Shown here one piece after another: positions 35,748 to 46,685 of a DNA stretch of 64,000 bases (positions within the stretch are counted from its first letter, which is position 1; each line of letters starts with the position of its first letter). The DNA is from Cryptomeria japonica (taxonomy: Eukaryota; Streptophyta; Pinopsida; Cupressales; Cupressaceae), in contig NC_081411.1 of NCBI RefSeq assembly GCF_030272615.1, positions 831,872,160-831,936,159 of the forward strand, read 5' to 3'. Made by a program: the position numbers and the translations under genes. The notes under the pieces were generated by a model, which saw only the letters and a list, made by a program, of their open reading frames with translations, was not told where the DNA came from and did no database searches.

Positions 35748-36857
35748 TGTAGTGTCCTAAATTGTACTCACCTACAATTTTCTCCTCACTTAAGCCTCAC
35801 TTTTGTGTTCATCCTCTAAGGCCAAACAGAAGCATTGATTTTGCTCACACCAAGTATCAAGCTCAAATTTTCACTATCTACACTTTCTTCCCCCTTAATC
35901 TTGGAGCCCTGATGCCTAGGACCATGGCGTCGGGCACCATGGTCCTCTCAAAAATGGCCTATTTTGGGGCCTCACAACTATCACCCAATTTGGGTGAGAA
36001 CCTAGAACCCATGTTAGCCTATTTCAAAAATCTAATTTTTTTTTCGACCAACAACTATAAAAGGTCTACCCCTCTCAATTTAAAACTAACTCACCTAATC
36101 TAAAAAATTCAAGATCTCAATTACACTTTAGCAAAATCAAGTGAGTAAGCAATTAGTCTTCTATCAAGCATTGGAGAAGAAGTGACTTCATTGGAGATGA
36201 CACTCATGTCCTATGTTTATAAAGACTATATACTTGAAAGTTAGATTCCTTATGAAGACAAACAAAACTTCATTAAAGGTATATCATTAGGTTTACATTA
36301 ATTTTCAGCATTTCCCTCAAAAGGAAAGTATTTTACTACAATCCTTCATTTACATTTCAATTCTATTTCATGGTTAATTCCAAAATCAGGGTTTGACCTA
36401 AGGTAAACCCCTATTCCCAATAATTTTCCCATTTTCATTATGTGTATAGGAACATGTACAAAGCTTCATTTTGGAGGAACGATAGGATTCACAAAGACAA
36501 ACAAGATCCCCTATGGATGATGAAAAGTAGGAGTACCAAGGCAACCACCACCATGGTCTTGACAATTTAGGTCGAATTTCAGGAAGCACATCTAGATCAT
36601 ATTCCTTTGCTCATATCAAGGTTTTTGGCTCTGTACGAATATTGTAGCTTACTATTTGTGCATAATTGCTTCAATAATTCACCATTGTACCCTAATCTTT
36701 TACAATTCAAAAATATAATTCAACTTAGGGAAAAAAGAGCCCCATTGAGGAGACCTATAATTTGATCAGAATCTTGGTCTATTAGGATTAGATCTATCAA
36801 AATCCTATCTCTCCCTAATGTGATAGTGATTAAGAAAAAATTAGTTGTTTTACTACA
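35748..36857 (+). repeat. 5' LTR of gypsy C
   Basis: 1,110 bp, from TGTAGTGTCCTAAATTGTAC to ...TACTACA. A TATA box (TATAAAAGG, 36056-36064) lies about 310 bp in. A 10-bp perfect inverted repeat is upstream of it (35918-35946). It matches the LTR of element D in order and content. A PBS-like TGGTGAAACCC follows at 36863 after a 5-base gap, as in D. Confidence 0.75.
35918..35946. promoter_or_regulatory. Hairpin in U3 of gypsy C LTR
   Basis: AGGACCATGG (35918-35927) pairs with CCATGGTCCT (35937-35946) around a 9-base loop. The D LTR has a hairpin with a different sequence at the same relative place. Confidence 0.6.
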
Positions 36858-36862
36858 TTCTA

Positions 36863-37651
36863 TGGTGAAACCCAAATTTTTTACCATTACATTTTGGTTA
36901 ACTTGACATCCTACACCATAATTTTGAATTTATGTTCTCAGATATGATTGTTCATGCATTTTCAAATTCAAATTTACACTTGCAAGTTTTATTTCCAATT
37001 GAATTACATAAATTTAGAGGTTAAATTCACACAAAACCTAACTTATACTTCTAAAATTGAACTTGTGGGTTTCTTGATTTTGATTCATTATTTCATATTT
37101 GATTGTTTTCAAATTCAAATTTACAATTGCAAGTTTTATTTCCAATTGAATTACATAAATTTAGAGGTTAAATTCGCAAAAACCCTAATTTATAATTCTA
37201 AAATTGAACTTGTGGTTTTCCCAATTTGGTTTCATTATTTTAGATTTGATTGTTTATGCAAATTAAAATTAAAAATTACACTCATAAATCTCATTTTCAA
37301 TTGAATTACATAAATTTAGAAGTTGATTTCACAAAAACCCTAATTTATAATTATTAAATTTACTTGTGGGTTGCATAAATTTTCACATCTATTTTTAGAT
37401 TTGATCTTTATGATATGTTATTATGTTATTTAGGCCTAAGGATTTATCTTTCAAATTCACAAATTGCATTGCTTAATTAATTGGTTAATCAATCACTTTT
37501 ACAAACTTTTCCATTGTTCAATCATAATCTTCAATTTGTGCATTCAAATTTTCCTCCTTTGTGCATGAATTTTGTTACCATTAGTCCTACCTAGAATATT
37601 TCTATGAGAAGTTGAATAATTAAGGCTTTCAAATGTTTAATTACCAAGGAT
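36863..37651 (+). other. Leader of gypsy C
   Basis: PBS-like TGGTGAAACCC at 36863-36873, then AT-rich leader without a gene. It contains the tandem repeat 36942-37395. The PBS type is unusual, and the matching tRNA was not identified. Confidence 0.5.
36942..37395 (+). repeat. Tandem repeat, three units of about 150 bp
   Basis: Units begin near 36942, 37094 and 37243. They share TCCAATTGAATTACATAAAT, TTTAGAGGTTAAATTC and AAAACCCTAATTTATAAT. Unit 3 is the most diverged. Two units carry a telo-box (AAACCCTAA). Confidence 0.85.
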
Positions 37652-38848
37652 ATGGATCCTAATTTGGATAACTTATTTCATGGGAATATTGGTGGTTCCT
37701 ATAACCCAACAAATGATGTCATTTATCCTCATTCTTTTCATAATTCACATGATGTGGATGAATCACTAACTAGGGTTACCATTGACCAATTGGAGAAGAT
37801 TGATAATGAATTTGAAAATCTTCAACAATGGATGAGTCAATAATACCTAGAAAGTAAGGCAATCCCATTGATTGAACAATTAAAAATAATTGTGCAAAGT
37901 GATAAAATTGGTGTTGATTTGTTGTGTGGTCTTGCTCATATTGTCAACACTAATATCATGCCTATCAAAAGTTGTGCCAAAGTCCTTGGTTACACTCAAA
38001 CCACTAGTCAATTAAATCATTATATTACTATGCCTACATCCTTGCCTAGTGTGCCTACACTTACATCTTCAATCATGACCACGTCCACACAAAATGTTAA
38101 TCCTATTCATATTAGTCAAGGGGGAAACCTTGTTAATCAAAACTCCTATATACCTCCTTCTGTGAGTCTTCCATTTGTATTCCAATCATCTCCCATACCC
38201 ACCTATCATAGTGCTCCACCTCCTTATTATCAACCTCCGCCTACATACAATAATGTTACTCCTCCATCACAATCCAATATGTCCAATTTCAATCCATTCA
38301 GTAAAGCAACCATCAATAACTTAGCCCAAATTGTCTCAGCCCTACAACAACATTTGGCTTTCATTACCCAATCCAAGTTTAATGTGCCCAATTTTGATGT
38401 AGCAATCCCATTATCCAATGATATTGTTTGTGCTTTCCCTCCTAAAAATATGGAAGTCCCGCAATTGGAGCTTTACAATGAAAAAAGTGATCCCTTGATT
38501 CATGTGAAAATATTTCAGACTTTGTGTAGTGACTTTGCTCATGATAAAAGACGTATGGCTAAATTATTTACTCAAACTGTTAGGGATAAATCTTTACAAT
38601 GGTATTGTTCTTTGTCTCCTTATTCTATCACATCATTTCAACAATTAGCTAATGCTTTCATTCAACAATTTCACAATAATATAATTGGTCCTAAAATTAC
38701 TATGACTAATTTGATTCATTGTAAGCAAGGTGTCAAAGAAAAAGTGATTGATTCTATTGGTAGATGTAAACATTTGTATTATCAAATTTCTTATCTTATG
38801 CATGATCATGATGTTCAAAGAATTTTTATTGTTAATTTAATTAGGGAT
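37652..38848 (+). pseudogene. Gypsy gag (element C), truncated
   Basis: Starts MDPNLDNLFHGNIGGSYNP. An in-frame TAA at 37841 interrupts it, but the frame continues from 37844. A Pro/Tyr/Ser-rich stretch (about 38030-38280) precedes the capsid-type block: FPPKNMEVPQLELYNEKSDP, KLFTQTVRDKSLQWYCSL, SFQQLANAFIQQFHNN and LIHCKQGVKEKVIDSIGRCK. It ends at 38848, where the D LTR begins. Residues past that point are LTR read-through. Knuckle and protease parts are missing here. Confidence 0.85.
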
Positions 38849-39748
38849 TGTAGCGTCCTAAATTGTACTCACTTACAATTTAGTCCATATTTTGGGCCCT
38901 TGCCTTAGTGTTCATCCCTCAATGCTTAATTAAGACCTTCTTATGCTTACATCATGCAAATATGGCCTTGCTTTTACTTTATACACCTCATGGCCCCCTT
39001 GTCCCAACCCTAAAATGGGGTAGAACTAGAGCGTGGCACCTTGGTCCTCATTGGGACCAGGGTGCCACACCCTGGTCCTCCCTATTTGGGACCCCCTTTG
39101 ACCCCTTTGGGAATTTTCAAATTTGGGTGGGAAACCTAGCCTCGTGTTGGCCTATGTTGGAAAATTAACATTTTTTTCAACAGGCAAGTATATAAAGAGG
39201 ATTTTCCCCTCTCATTTGGATGATAACACACATAAGGATATTGTAAGGGAAAAACTATAATCATCAAGCATTCAAGTGTTCAAGCATTGAAGTATTCATC
39301 ATCAAGCATTTCTAGAGGCCTTCAAGGTTGCATTCTTCATTCATCAATTCTGGAGAAACATTACATCATTCATATGCAAGCATGTGTGTGTGATTAGGGT
39401 TTTTTCATGTTCATATCATTTTATACAACATATGTGAATAAATTTAAGAAGTAAAGCATCATTATTAGTCATTGCAGATTTGAGGTATATCTTTCCATTA
39501 TTTATTTCAATATTTCAATCAAGGTTAATTCCTAAACTAGGGTTTGACTTAGGAAAGCCCCTATTCCCAACCTATTTCCCTTTCTTTCTGTGTGTAGGAA
39601 ATAGGTACAGAGCTATGATCTTTAAAATTAACATTATATACAAAGGTGAATCTATCCCTCTTTGGTGTGTAAAAATCTTAGAGGATCAGGGCGAATTCCG
39701 CCACAGTCCCAACATTTTAGGAGCTCTTTCAAGGATCAAGTCTGAATT
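38849..39748 (+). repeat. 5' LTR of element D, left part
   Basis: 900 bp up to the E1 insertion, continuing at 58411-58649. It has TATA box TATATAAAG at 39189-39197, a telo-box near 39392, and strong GGTCC/GGACC hairpins at 39036-39078. Confidence 0.75.
39036..39078. promoter_or_regulatory. Overlapping alternative hairpins in D LTR
   Basis: GGACCAGGGTG (39054-39064) is complementary both to CACCCTGGTCC (39068-39078, 11/11, 3-base loop) and, as GGACCAGGGTGCC, to GGCACCTTGGTCC (39036-39048, 12/13). Only one can form at a time. Confidence 0.65.
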
Positions 39749-40686
39749 TGTTGGCAATTGATACTCATTTGATTGGTTTCATATGTTGTCACTGATGGCA
39801 ACATGTTTCGGCTTCATTATTTGGTTAGACACGTCACCAATAGACACTTCACTGACACCGATAGGTATCTTCACCGGTAGGAAGGATTCTATCAATACCG
39901 GCATTGGACGTCAACATAATTTACATACAGGGTACCACTATTGGAGGCCGACATCATTGGGAGATCCAAAAATCGGCAATTCATTTTGTTATTTATGTAT
40001 ATATGTAATAAGTTGACATGTATAATAATTTTGTAATATCTATGTAAGCTGACATAAGTCATGAAGGACTGTAAGGGTATATAGGTTAGTTGTTAAATCA
40101 CTTTTGATATATGTGTATGTGATGTTGTTAGTAATGCGAAGATCATGTGTATGAGGTCATTTATGTATGATATCAATATTGTGTAATTATTTGTAGATGA
40201 TTTTGGATACGCTCACAGAGCAAAGGTTATTCCGGTAAGGGTTTAGGGTTTCAGGACCGGAACAATCAAAGCTTGAATCAGAACTTAATCAGGCATAACA
40301 GATGCATTAAAAGAGTTCAGTTTTATGTTTTCTTATTCAAAGTGACTGTAGTCAGTGAGACTCATTTGTGTTGAGCAGTGTGCTCTAGGCGGTAAGCCTT
40401 CCTGCATCCCCTCCATATTATGTAATATCTTTTCATATGGCCAGTCGATTGATATTGTGGGTCAAAAATCCCACCGTGGTTTTTCCTCTTTGAGGTTTTT
40501 TACATATACTCTTTGTGTTATGGTATTCATTTGTGTGATTGGGTCATTGATTTCTTTACTTATTTCAATTATATATGTATCGTTATACTGGTTGGTGAAT
40601 ACATGTTATAATAAGGTTAAAATTGAACATTCCAACAGAACCTTGAATCACCCCACCCCCCCTCTCAGTGTTCTTGGATTCCAACA
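39749..40686 (+). repeat. 5' LTR of E1
   Basis: 938 bp from TGTTGGCAATTGATACTC to ...GGATTCCAACA. It contains GCCGAC (39947-39952), a double telomere-like GGGTTTAGGGTTT near 40238-40250, and a C-rich tract near its end (40650-40663). It is paired with 57463-58410. Confidence 0.85.
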
Positions 40687-40688
40687 AT

Positions 40689-40700
40689 TGGTATCAGAGC
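40689..40700 (+). other. Primer-binding site of E1
   Basis: TGGTATCAGAGC, the initiator-Met tRNA type, two bases after the LTR. Confidence 0.9.
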
Positions 40701-40754
40701 CTTGTGCCTCGAAGGAAGTCTTACAGCTTGAGGGAGATCCTGAATCTGGAATCC

Positions 40755-41885
40755 ATGGGAATGAGTATGGAGAAGCAACTTGAGGTAGCACTTGAATATT
40801 ATGATGTTGAAAGGATGAAGAACTTGAAGTTACAAGATGAATTAAATTCTACAAAGAAATTCATTCTTATCCTACAAGAGAGGTTGTCATCTGTTCAAAC
40901 TAGGAGGAAGGAACTTTTGCAAAATCAAGAAAAGGAAGAGAAAGATGCCCTTGATGACAAATGTTAGAAGCTAAGTCAGGAGAATGTTGTCATGAGGAAT
41001 GAAATGAAAGCCCTAACTATGAGGATGTCAAAGGAGATTGAAGACCAGAAGATGAATGAAAAAAACCTTAGGAGATCTCTGAAAGACAAATCTGAAGAAT
41101 GCATCTTATTGGCTCATGAAAATGATATGTTAAGAACATAATTAGTACAATACCAAAGCAATGAGAAAGAACTTGAAAGATAGATGATAATCCTAAGAGA
41201 TGATCTGGCTATTGCAAATGAGTACAAGGACAAATTCAAGGTTAGTTCAGCACAACTTAATGAATTATTAAAAATCCAAAGACAGAACGGAGATTCCAAT
41301 GGACTTGGATTTAAACAAGGTCAATGCCCTGGTACTAGAAATGAAGACTAGGACAACCGGAACCAGAAGACATCGGTAAGGCAGCTTAATGATTACAAAT
41401 GCAATGGTAGATGCTTTGTTTGTAACAAATTTGGCCACATGGCTAGGCAATGTAGAAATGGAGAAAATTAGAACTATAACTCTACTCCCGGTCAATGTTC
41501 CAAATGCAATAAGTATGGTCATAAGACAAAATATTGTAGAATGAATGTAAAATGTCATGCATGTGAAAATTTTGGACATATGGCTAATCAGTGCAGGTCA
41601 AGCAATTATACCAATTATAGCAAAGCAATTCAAAAGAACAATATTACATGTTATCTATGTAACAAGATTGGACACATAGCTAAAATTTTTAGAAGCAAAA
41701 ATCCACCGGTTAGCAATGATGGATCAAATGATAAAGGGAAAGAAAAGATCAATGAAATCCGGCAAGATCATACCAAGAAATGGGTTAGGAAATTAGATGA
41801 TCAATCAGTAGATGGAATTGCTTTGGTTACTCAATCGGCAAAGGAGATTGCTCCTGTACCAACAAGAAGCTCATCTGGTAACTAA
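40755..41885 (+). pseudogene. E1 ORF1: coiled coil plus four CCHC knuckles
   Basis: A gag-like nucleocapsid protein. ATG at 40755 lies 54 bases after the PBS. About 200 residues of heptad-rich Glu/Lys/Leu coiled coil are followed by knuckles CFVCNKFGHMARQC, CSKCNKYGHKTKYC, CHACENFGHMANQC and CYLCNKIGHIAKIF (last Cys lost). No UBN2 capsid block precedes them, unlike standard copia gag. The whole ORF stays in one frame but holds stops at 40965 (TAG), 41139 (TAA), 41181, 41349 and 41469 (all TAG). It ends with TAA at 41883. Same layout as E2 ORF1. Confidence 0.8.
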
Positions 41886-42038
41886 GGCAGATGCCTTAGG
41901 GGTAGACAAAATTCATGAAAATATTGCATAAGCCCTGGGAAGGAGATTTGGAAGAAGTTCTAGACATTGGAAGAGGTTTATCCGGTATGGAGATGTTCGA
42001 CCAAGATCCAGTATATTCCACCGGAAGTCATTCATATC
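41886..42038 (+). other. ORF1-ORF2 spacer of E1, left part
   Basis: Continues at 47169-47354 after the inserted gag-protease element, giving about 340 bp in total, similar to the 304-bp spacer in E2. Nothing coding seen. Bases 42034-42038 (ATATC) are the left target duplication. Confidence 0.6.
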
Positions 42039-42516
42039 TGTTGGTGTAAATAATTATTCATCATGGATATTATTACACTTACTTAAGTTTACTTAGGATA
42101 ATGCATTTCATAGTAGTTTGGATATGAGACACTTGGGTGTTTGTGCCACATTGGGATAGTGTGTGTAGGAGAAATTCCACCTTTTATGGTGTTGATCTTG
42201 TTATTACACTATCATATCCACTTATAGTGGAGTGATAATTCCACCTTCGGTGGGTGATCCACCTCATGTGGAATATTATATTATTTCTCCTACCTACCCA
42301 CACCTATTTCCTACCTACCCTTGTTTCTTATTGAGCCACATGTCATGTTTGTGTGCTCATACATATCCCTAGCCTTGCCTATATAAGCAAGCCTCTATTC
42401 ATTGTATGTAACTATTGAATCATTTTCTATTGATGAGAATACAGTTTATTCTTGTCCTATATTGTGTCTCTATTTTGTACATTTCATTGACCCCTTGATC
42501 TTGGCAAAATCCAACA
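42039..42516 (+). repeat. 5' LTR of young gag-protease element
   Basis: 478 bp from TGTTGGTGTAAATAATT to ...AAAATCCAACA. TATA box CTATATAAGC at 42379-42388. The inner part repeats CCACCT/GGTGG around 42180-42270, giving several small inverted repeats. Confidence 0.95.
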
Positions 42517-42529
42517 TGGTATCAGAGCC

Positions 42530-44191
42530 ATTGGGGCTTCATTGATTCGTCTTGAAGAGGCATTATTGCGACGTCAAGAGGCAGATCTGAGGAGCAGCAT
42601 CTTTTGGAGGCGTCCTAGACCAGATCCGACCTCTCCATTGCGTCCAAAAGGTCATTTCCATGAATTTTGGTTATAAAGTTGGCCTATTTTGGTGAGAAAA
42701 AAATTTTCCCCAATTTTGCTATAATTGTACGGATTTTCGAAATATTATTTTATTTTTCGGAAAATTTTTTTTTTTTTTTATTTTCTAAAAAGTATTTTTC
42801 AAAAATTCAAAAAATCAAAAAAATTTGAAAAAAAAAATATCAAAAAAAAAAGGGGCTTTTTGGGGGTCCGCAGACCCCCCCGTGACGCCCGTACCTGCGC
42901 GTCTGCAGGTCTGCAGGTCCGTAGCGCCACGTGTCGTACCTGTCTGCTGACTGTACCGCCGGCCGCTTTATCTCCCGCCGGCTCCCGCTGCTCGTCCCCG
43001 TGACATCACCGCAGCCTGTGCTCCGGCACCCTCCGCCCCGCTCCAGCACTGCTCCCTCCGCTCGCAGGTCCCCGCCGGCAACAGACCGTCGCCACCAATG
43101 GCCCCCGCAGCGCCGCCTAGTCGGCTCCTCCGCCCAGCGCCGGCAACCACACCCCTCTCCGCCCAGCTTCTGCGACTGCAGGTCTCTGCCATCCTTGGCT
43201 CCCTCCGCTCGGCTCCAGCGCCTCCCGCCGCCTCCCGGCACAACGCGGACAACCAGTCACGAAGACCGGAGGACCGCGCCCGCCACGTGGCAGGCGGCCA
43301 CTAGCCCATAGGAAAACTGCACAGTATAGTCAACATTTTCCATACGACACATCATCCGTACGGATCACCACATCATCTGCCAAATCAGCTCGCCCAGTCA
43401 GCAATTTCGTACAGTACGGAATACACAGTCAGCTTGCCACGTAATCTGTCCGTACAGTACAGACATCCAGTCAGTAGAGGGCGAAGTTTTTGCGATGGTC
43501 ATACGGCCGTCAAATTTAATCACCTGACTTGCTAACGTCAGCACCACATCAGCAGGGTTTGAAATTTTTTGGACCCACTCCCATTTACATTTTTTATTTT
43601 GTAGTTCAACTTCAAATGGCCATAACTTGCTCATTTTTGCTCTTTTTTGGGTGCAATTTTTTTTGAAATGGGCTAGAATTTTGTGCTCTCCACAGTGGTG
43701 AAGAAATTTTTTGATTTTGATGCATGTATTTTTTAGAAAATATAGTTTTTGGTGACTGTACCTGAGTAATCCCTATTTTTGCAAATTCAGAGGCTTCGTT
43801 TGGGGTCATACGACCTCCTTTTCAGGTGCCATTTTTTTTGAAAGTGTGTATTTTTTCCTCTACTTTCACATGATGCTATCAGATTGATGCCATTGTAAGT
43901 AGAAATTGTACTTTCAGATCTTGGCCATTTTTGGCTCTCTTGGTACTTGTATATTTGTTTGAATCTCAGTTAGATTCATTGCACTATTGATAGAAGTCTC
44001 TTGTATCTCATTTGAGAAGTTGTAAAATTTCCATCATAAGCCCACTTTGCCTTGTTTTGCAAGTGGCTCATTGTAATCGCACTAAGTATAAAGTGCCAAA
44101 ATCATCACTTTAGGGGGGGTACTTTGATTGATTGAATTTGGGGGGGTGTCTCTTGTTCTTTTGTGCTCTTGTGTTCTTCCTTTTTGCTTCT
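42530..44191 (+). other. Leader of young gag-protease element
   Basis: Begins with the PBS-proximal GAAGAGGCATTATTGCGACG, then an A/T homopolymer zone (42725-42850), then a GC-rich island (42851-43310), then ordinary AT-rich sequence. G-runs lie just upstream of gag (44113-44118 and 44140-44147). No supported gene outside the island. Confidence 0.6.
42851..43310 (+). other. GC-rich island in the leader, possible captured sequence
   Basis: About 460 bp that is strikingly rich in C and G, abrupt against the A/T run before it. Several frames are open because of composition: one plus-strand frame at 42931-43311 is Pro/Arg/Ser-rich and two minus-strand frames overlap it. CpG is frequent. Just inside its left edge GGGGGTC pairs with GACCCCC. 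I see no known domain. It could be a captured host gene fragment, a structured leader, or a CpG-rich regulatory region. Confidence 0.55.
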
Positions 44192-46465
44192 ATGGGTTCT
44201 TCTAAGTTTCCTCTCTTAACTCCACATAATTATGCTACTTGGAAAATTGATGCATGGAGTAAACTTATGGAAAAAAGACTCACTCATTACATTGATGGAA
44301 CTATTGTTGCTCCAGCTGATCCTAAGGCTGATCCAGTTGGTCACTTAGATTGGCTCACTAAAAATATCATGGCAATTGGTACCTTAAGAAAGTATGTATC
44401 AAAGGATCTCATTTTTCATATTGAGAAATGTACTCTAATCAAGGATGCTTGGCAAAAGTTTCAAGACTTGTATGGACAAGTTGATGAGATTAGGGGATAT
44501 CAAATTGATAGTGATTTCACCATGTTAGATCCCAAGAACTTTGATACTATACAAGATTATGTCACTAAGGCAAATGAGTTGAGGGCACAACTCAAAGATT
44601 GTGGCATTGATAAAAAGGATACTCAATTGATATTCAACTTGATAGGCAAGCTTCCACAAGAATATGCAGCATTTGTTTCTAGTTTCCAAACCCATAGGAT
44701 GACAATGGGTTCAAGCTACACAATGCCTACATTTGATGCTTTCAATGAAATGTTGATGATGGAACAAACTAAGTTGATAAGCATGGGCATTCTTAAGGCT
44801 TCTAAGTCTCAAGCATTAGTGGCAAATCAAGGGAACAAAGGAAATCAAGGAAAGGACAACTCAAACAAGAAGAAATGGCAATCAAAGCCTAAGGAAAAAG
44901 CACCATCTTCTCCACAACAAGGAGATTCTTCCAAGAGAGATAATTCACCAAAGAGGGAGAGACCTACTTGTTCTTATTGTAAAAAGATTGGTCATGAGGA
45001 GAATCGTTGCTATTCTAAGAAGATTGATGAGCTCACACATATCATCAAAAAGCATAACATTGATTTGCCTAAAGTCTACAAGAAGGATGATTCATCAACT
45101 TCAACTTCCTCACATTCAAAAGGAAAAGGGCAAGAATTCATGGCTTCTACAAGTGGAAAGACTCACTCTTTTGGAACAAGAAAAGGAAAAGCTCTATGTG
45201 CTACTATCAGTCATGATTCAGAGAGATGGCTTCTAGATTCAGGGGCTTCTCATCATATGGCATCTTCGCAGTCTATGTTCTCTACATTTGAGCCTTGCAC
45301 CATGCCTCACATTTTGATGGGCAATCATACATACATGGATGTGATTGGGAAAGGATCTATTGACATTGGGGATAACTCCTTCAATGATGTGTTGTGTGTA
45401 CCCCACTTGACAAACAATCTCCTTTCTATCTATCAAATCACACATGGCGCAACTAAGAGAGTTGTGGAGTTCACACCTGACTCAGTTTTCATTAGAGACA
45501 TGGAGACTAGAGCTATCATTGCGACTGGGGTGGTTGATCATGCATCTCGGTTATACTCCTTTTCAGATTTTGTTGATGATGATGATTTCACATTTGATGA
45601 TTCTACACATGATGATCACACTTATTGTGATGGTTCAGATTTTGAGGAGAACTTGGGACACTTGAACATGGGGATTCTCACATGTGACCCCATTCTTGAG
45701 TCTTGTATTTCATCTCCTCATATTGATATCACATCACCTATTGTACCTAATGATGCAGATAGTGCGACAGTTTTGCCTTCATGTGATTCAGTGCAGCAGG
45801 ATATTCATTGTCTTCCAGCTTCAAATTCATGGGATGATTACTTGACAGACATTGCAGGTTTATTTATGGAATCCTACATTGCAAATTTGGGAGACATCAT
45901 TGATGACATTCATCTTCTCTTTGATGAAGGTGATCCTTCTTCGATTGTTGTGAGGGCATACTCTGACCCTCTTGTTCATTCTCTACATGATCATTCTTTC
46001 GAGGTTGATATGATTGTGGATACTTATGTACAGTAGTTGGAGGAGGTCTCTTTATGTTTTGAGGAGACGTATGAATCTTTGGGACATGTTCTACATCCAT
46101 CTCCACTAGATCTTGGAGTGCCTTTTTCAGCAGTGTGGCACAGTTTACCACCTTTGGAAGGGGTATCTTTCAGCATTGACATGGGGCCACTTGAGCAGTT
46201 TTTAGAGATTCCTTTCATCATGAGTTTTCTTCATACATCTTCCTTTCATGATTGGGGAGACTTCATGGATACACCTTTGGTTTTGTTTCTTCCTAAAGGG
46301 AGGAATGTTGTTCGACGTTCGTGGAGCAGTTTCTTCATACATCGAGCTTCTATCATTGGTGCAGATTCTTCATTGAGGGAGGATCACAGTTTGACTTCTC
46401 TTCTTCTCTCATATGGGGGGGACTTTTTCCTCACATGGGGTTTTGTTCCTCACATTCTTCTATGA
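44192..46465 (+). CDS. Gag-protease polyprotein with C-terminal extension across one TAG
   Basis: ATG at 44192 (MGSSKFPLLTPHNYATW) is chosen because the UBN2-like gag block starts here. An upstream TTG is not a likely start. Gag motifs include RDLYGQ-like KFQDLYGQVDEIRGYQ and MPTFDAFNEMLMMEQTKLIS. The knuckle CSYCKKIGHEENRC is at residues 260-273. The protease active site WLLDSGASHHM has Asp349. HILMGNHTYM, VLCVPHLTNNLLS and SRLYSF mark the end of protease and the start of the pre-integrase zone. There the sequence turns acidic (DDDDFTFDDSTHDD) in place of integrase. The frame stops at TAG 46034-46036 and stays open to 46465. Readthrough is possible but unproven. Confidence 0.85.
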
Positions 46466-46685
46466 GAGTTTTTGTATAGCTTTCATCTCTCTTTTGGGGG
46501 AGGGTTTTTTCCCATTGGGTTTTTCTCTCTTTCCCCACTTTGTGAGAGAATTCATTGCATTGGTTTGCATGCATTTGCATTTGTACATGGGTACCTAACA
46601 TGGCCTCATAGCTAGGACCCATCTTGCATTGCTTAGTTGCATTGTAGACTTAAGTGCATTCCCCTAAGTTGCACTTAAGGGGGGG
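46037..46685 (+). other. In-frame extension, 3' UTR and PPT of gag-protease element
   Basis: 142 further codons in the gag-protease frame (46037-46465), then 3' UTR text such as GGGGGAGGGTTTTTTCCC and the PPT AAGGGGGGG (46677-46685). FLPKGRNVVRRSWSSFFIH has a counterpart, FLPMGRNLVFHSWISIGIH, in the old element. This may reflect coding or a conserved UTR. Confidence 0.55.

Larger units (their letters stand above)
35748..38848 (+). mobile_element. Ty3/gypsy-like element C, 5' part
   Basis: LTR 35748-36857, PBS-like site from 36863, a leader with a triple tandem repeat, and gag from 37652. Gag is cut at 38849 by the LTR of a related element (D). The continuation of C may be the protease debris after 59790. 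The family is marked by LTR starts of the form TGTAGYRTCCTAAATTG, seen at 35748, 38849 and 59755. Confidence 0.75.

Noticed and set aside
36938-37400. CRISPR-like or satellite array
   Set aside because: Only three long units without spacers, inside a retrotransposon leader.
42970-43310. Bacterial or organelle contamination suggested by high GC
   Set aside because: The block is inside an LTR element with a perfect TSD and is flanked by normal leader sequence on both sides.
42840-43311. Several long overlapping open frames on both strands
   Set aside because: They arise because the block is GC-rich and stop codons are rare. The translations are Pro/Arg/Ser or Gly/Arg-rich with no domain, so none is called a gene.
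44132-44191. Upstream start giving a hydrophobic leader on the gag-protease ORF
   Set aside because: It begins at TTG, and the hydrophobic stretch comes from T-rich leader text. The ATG at 44192 matches the normal start of copia gag.
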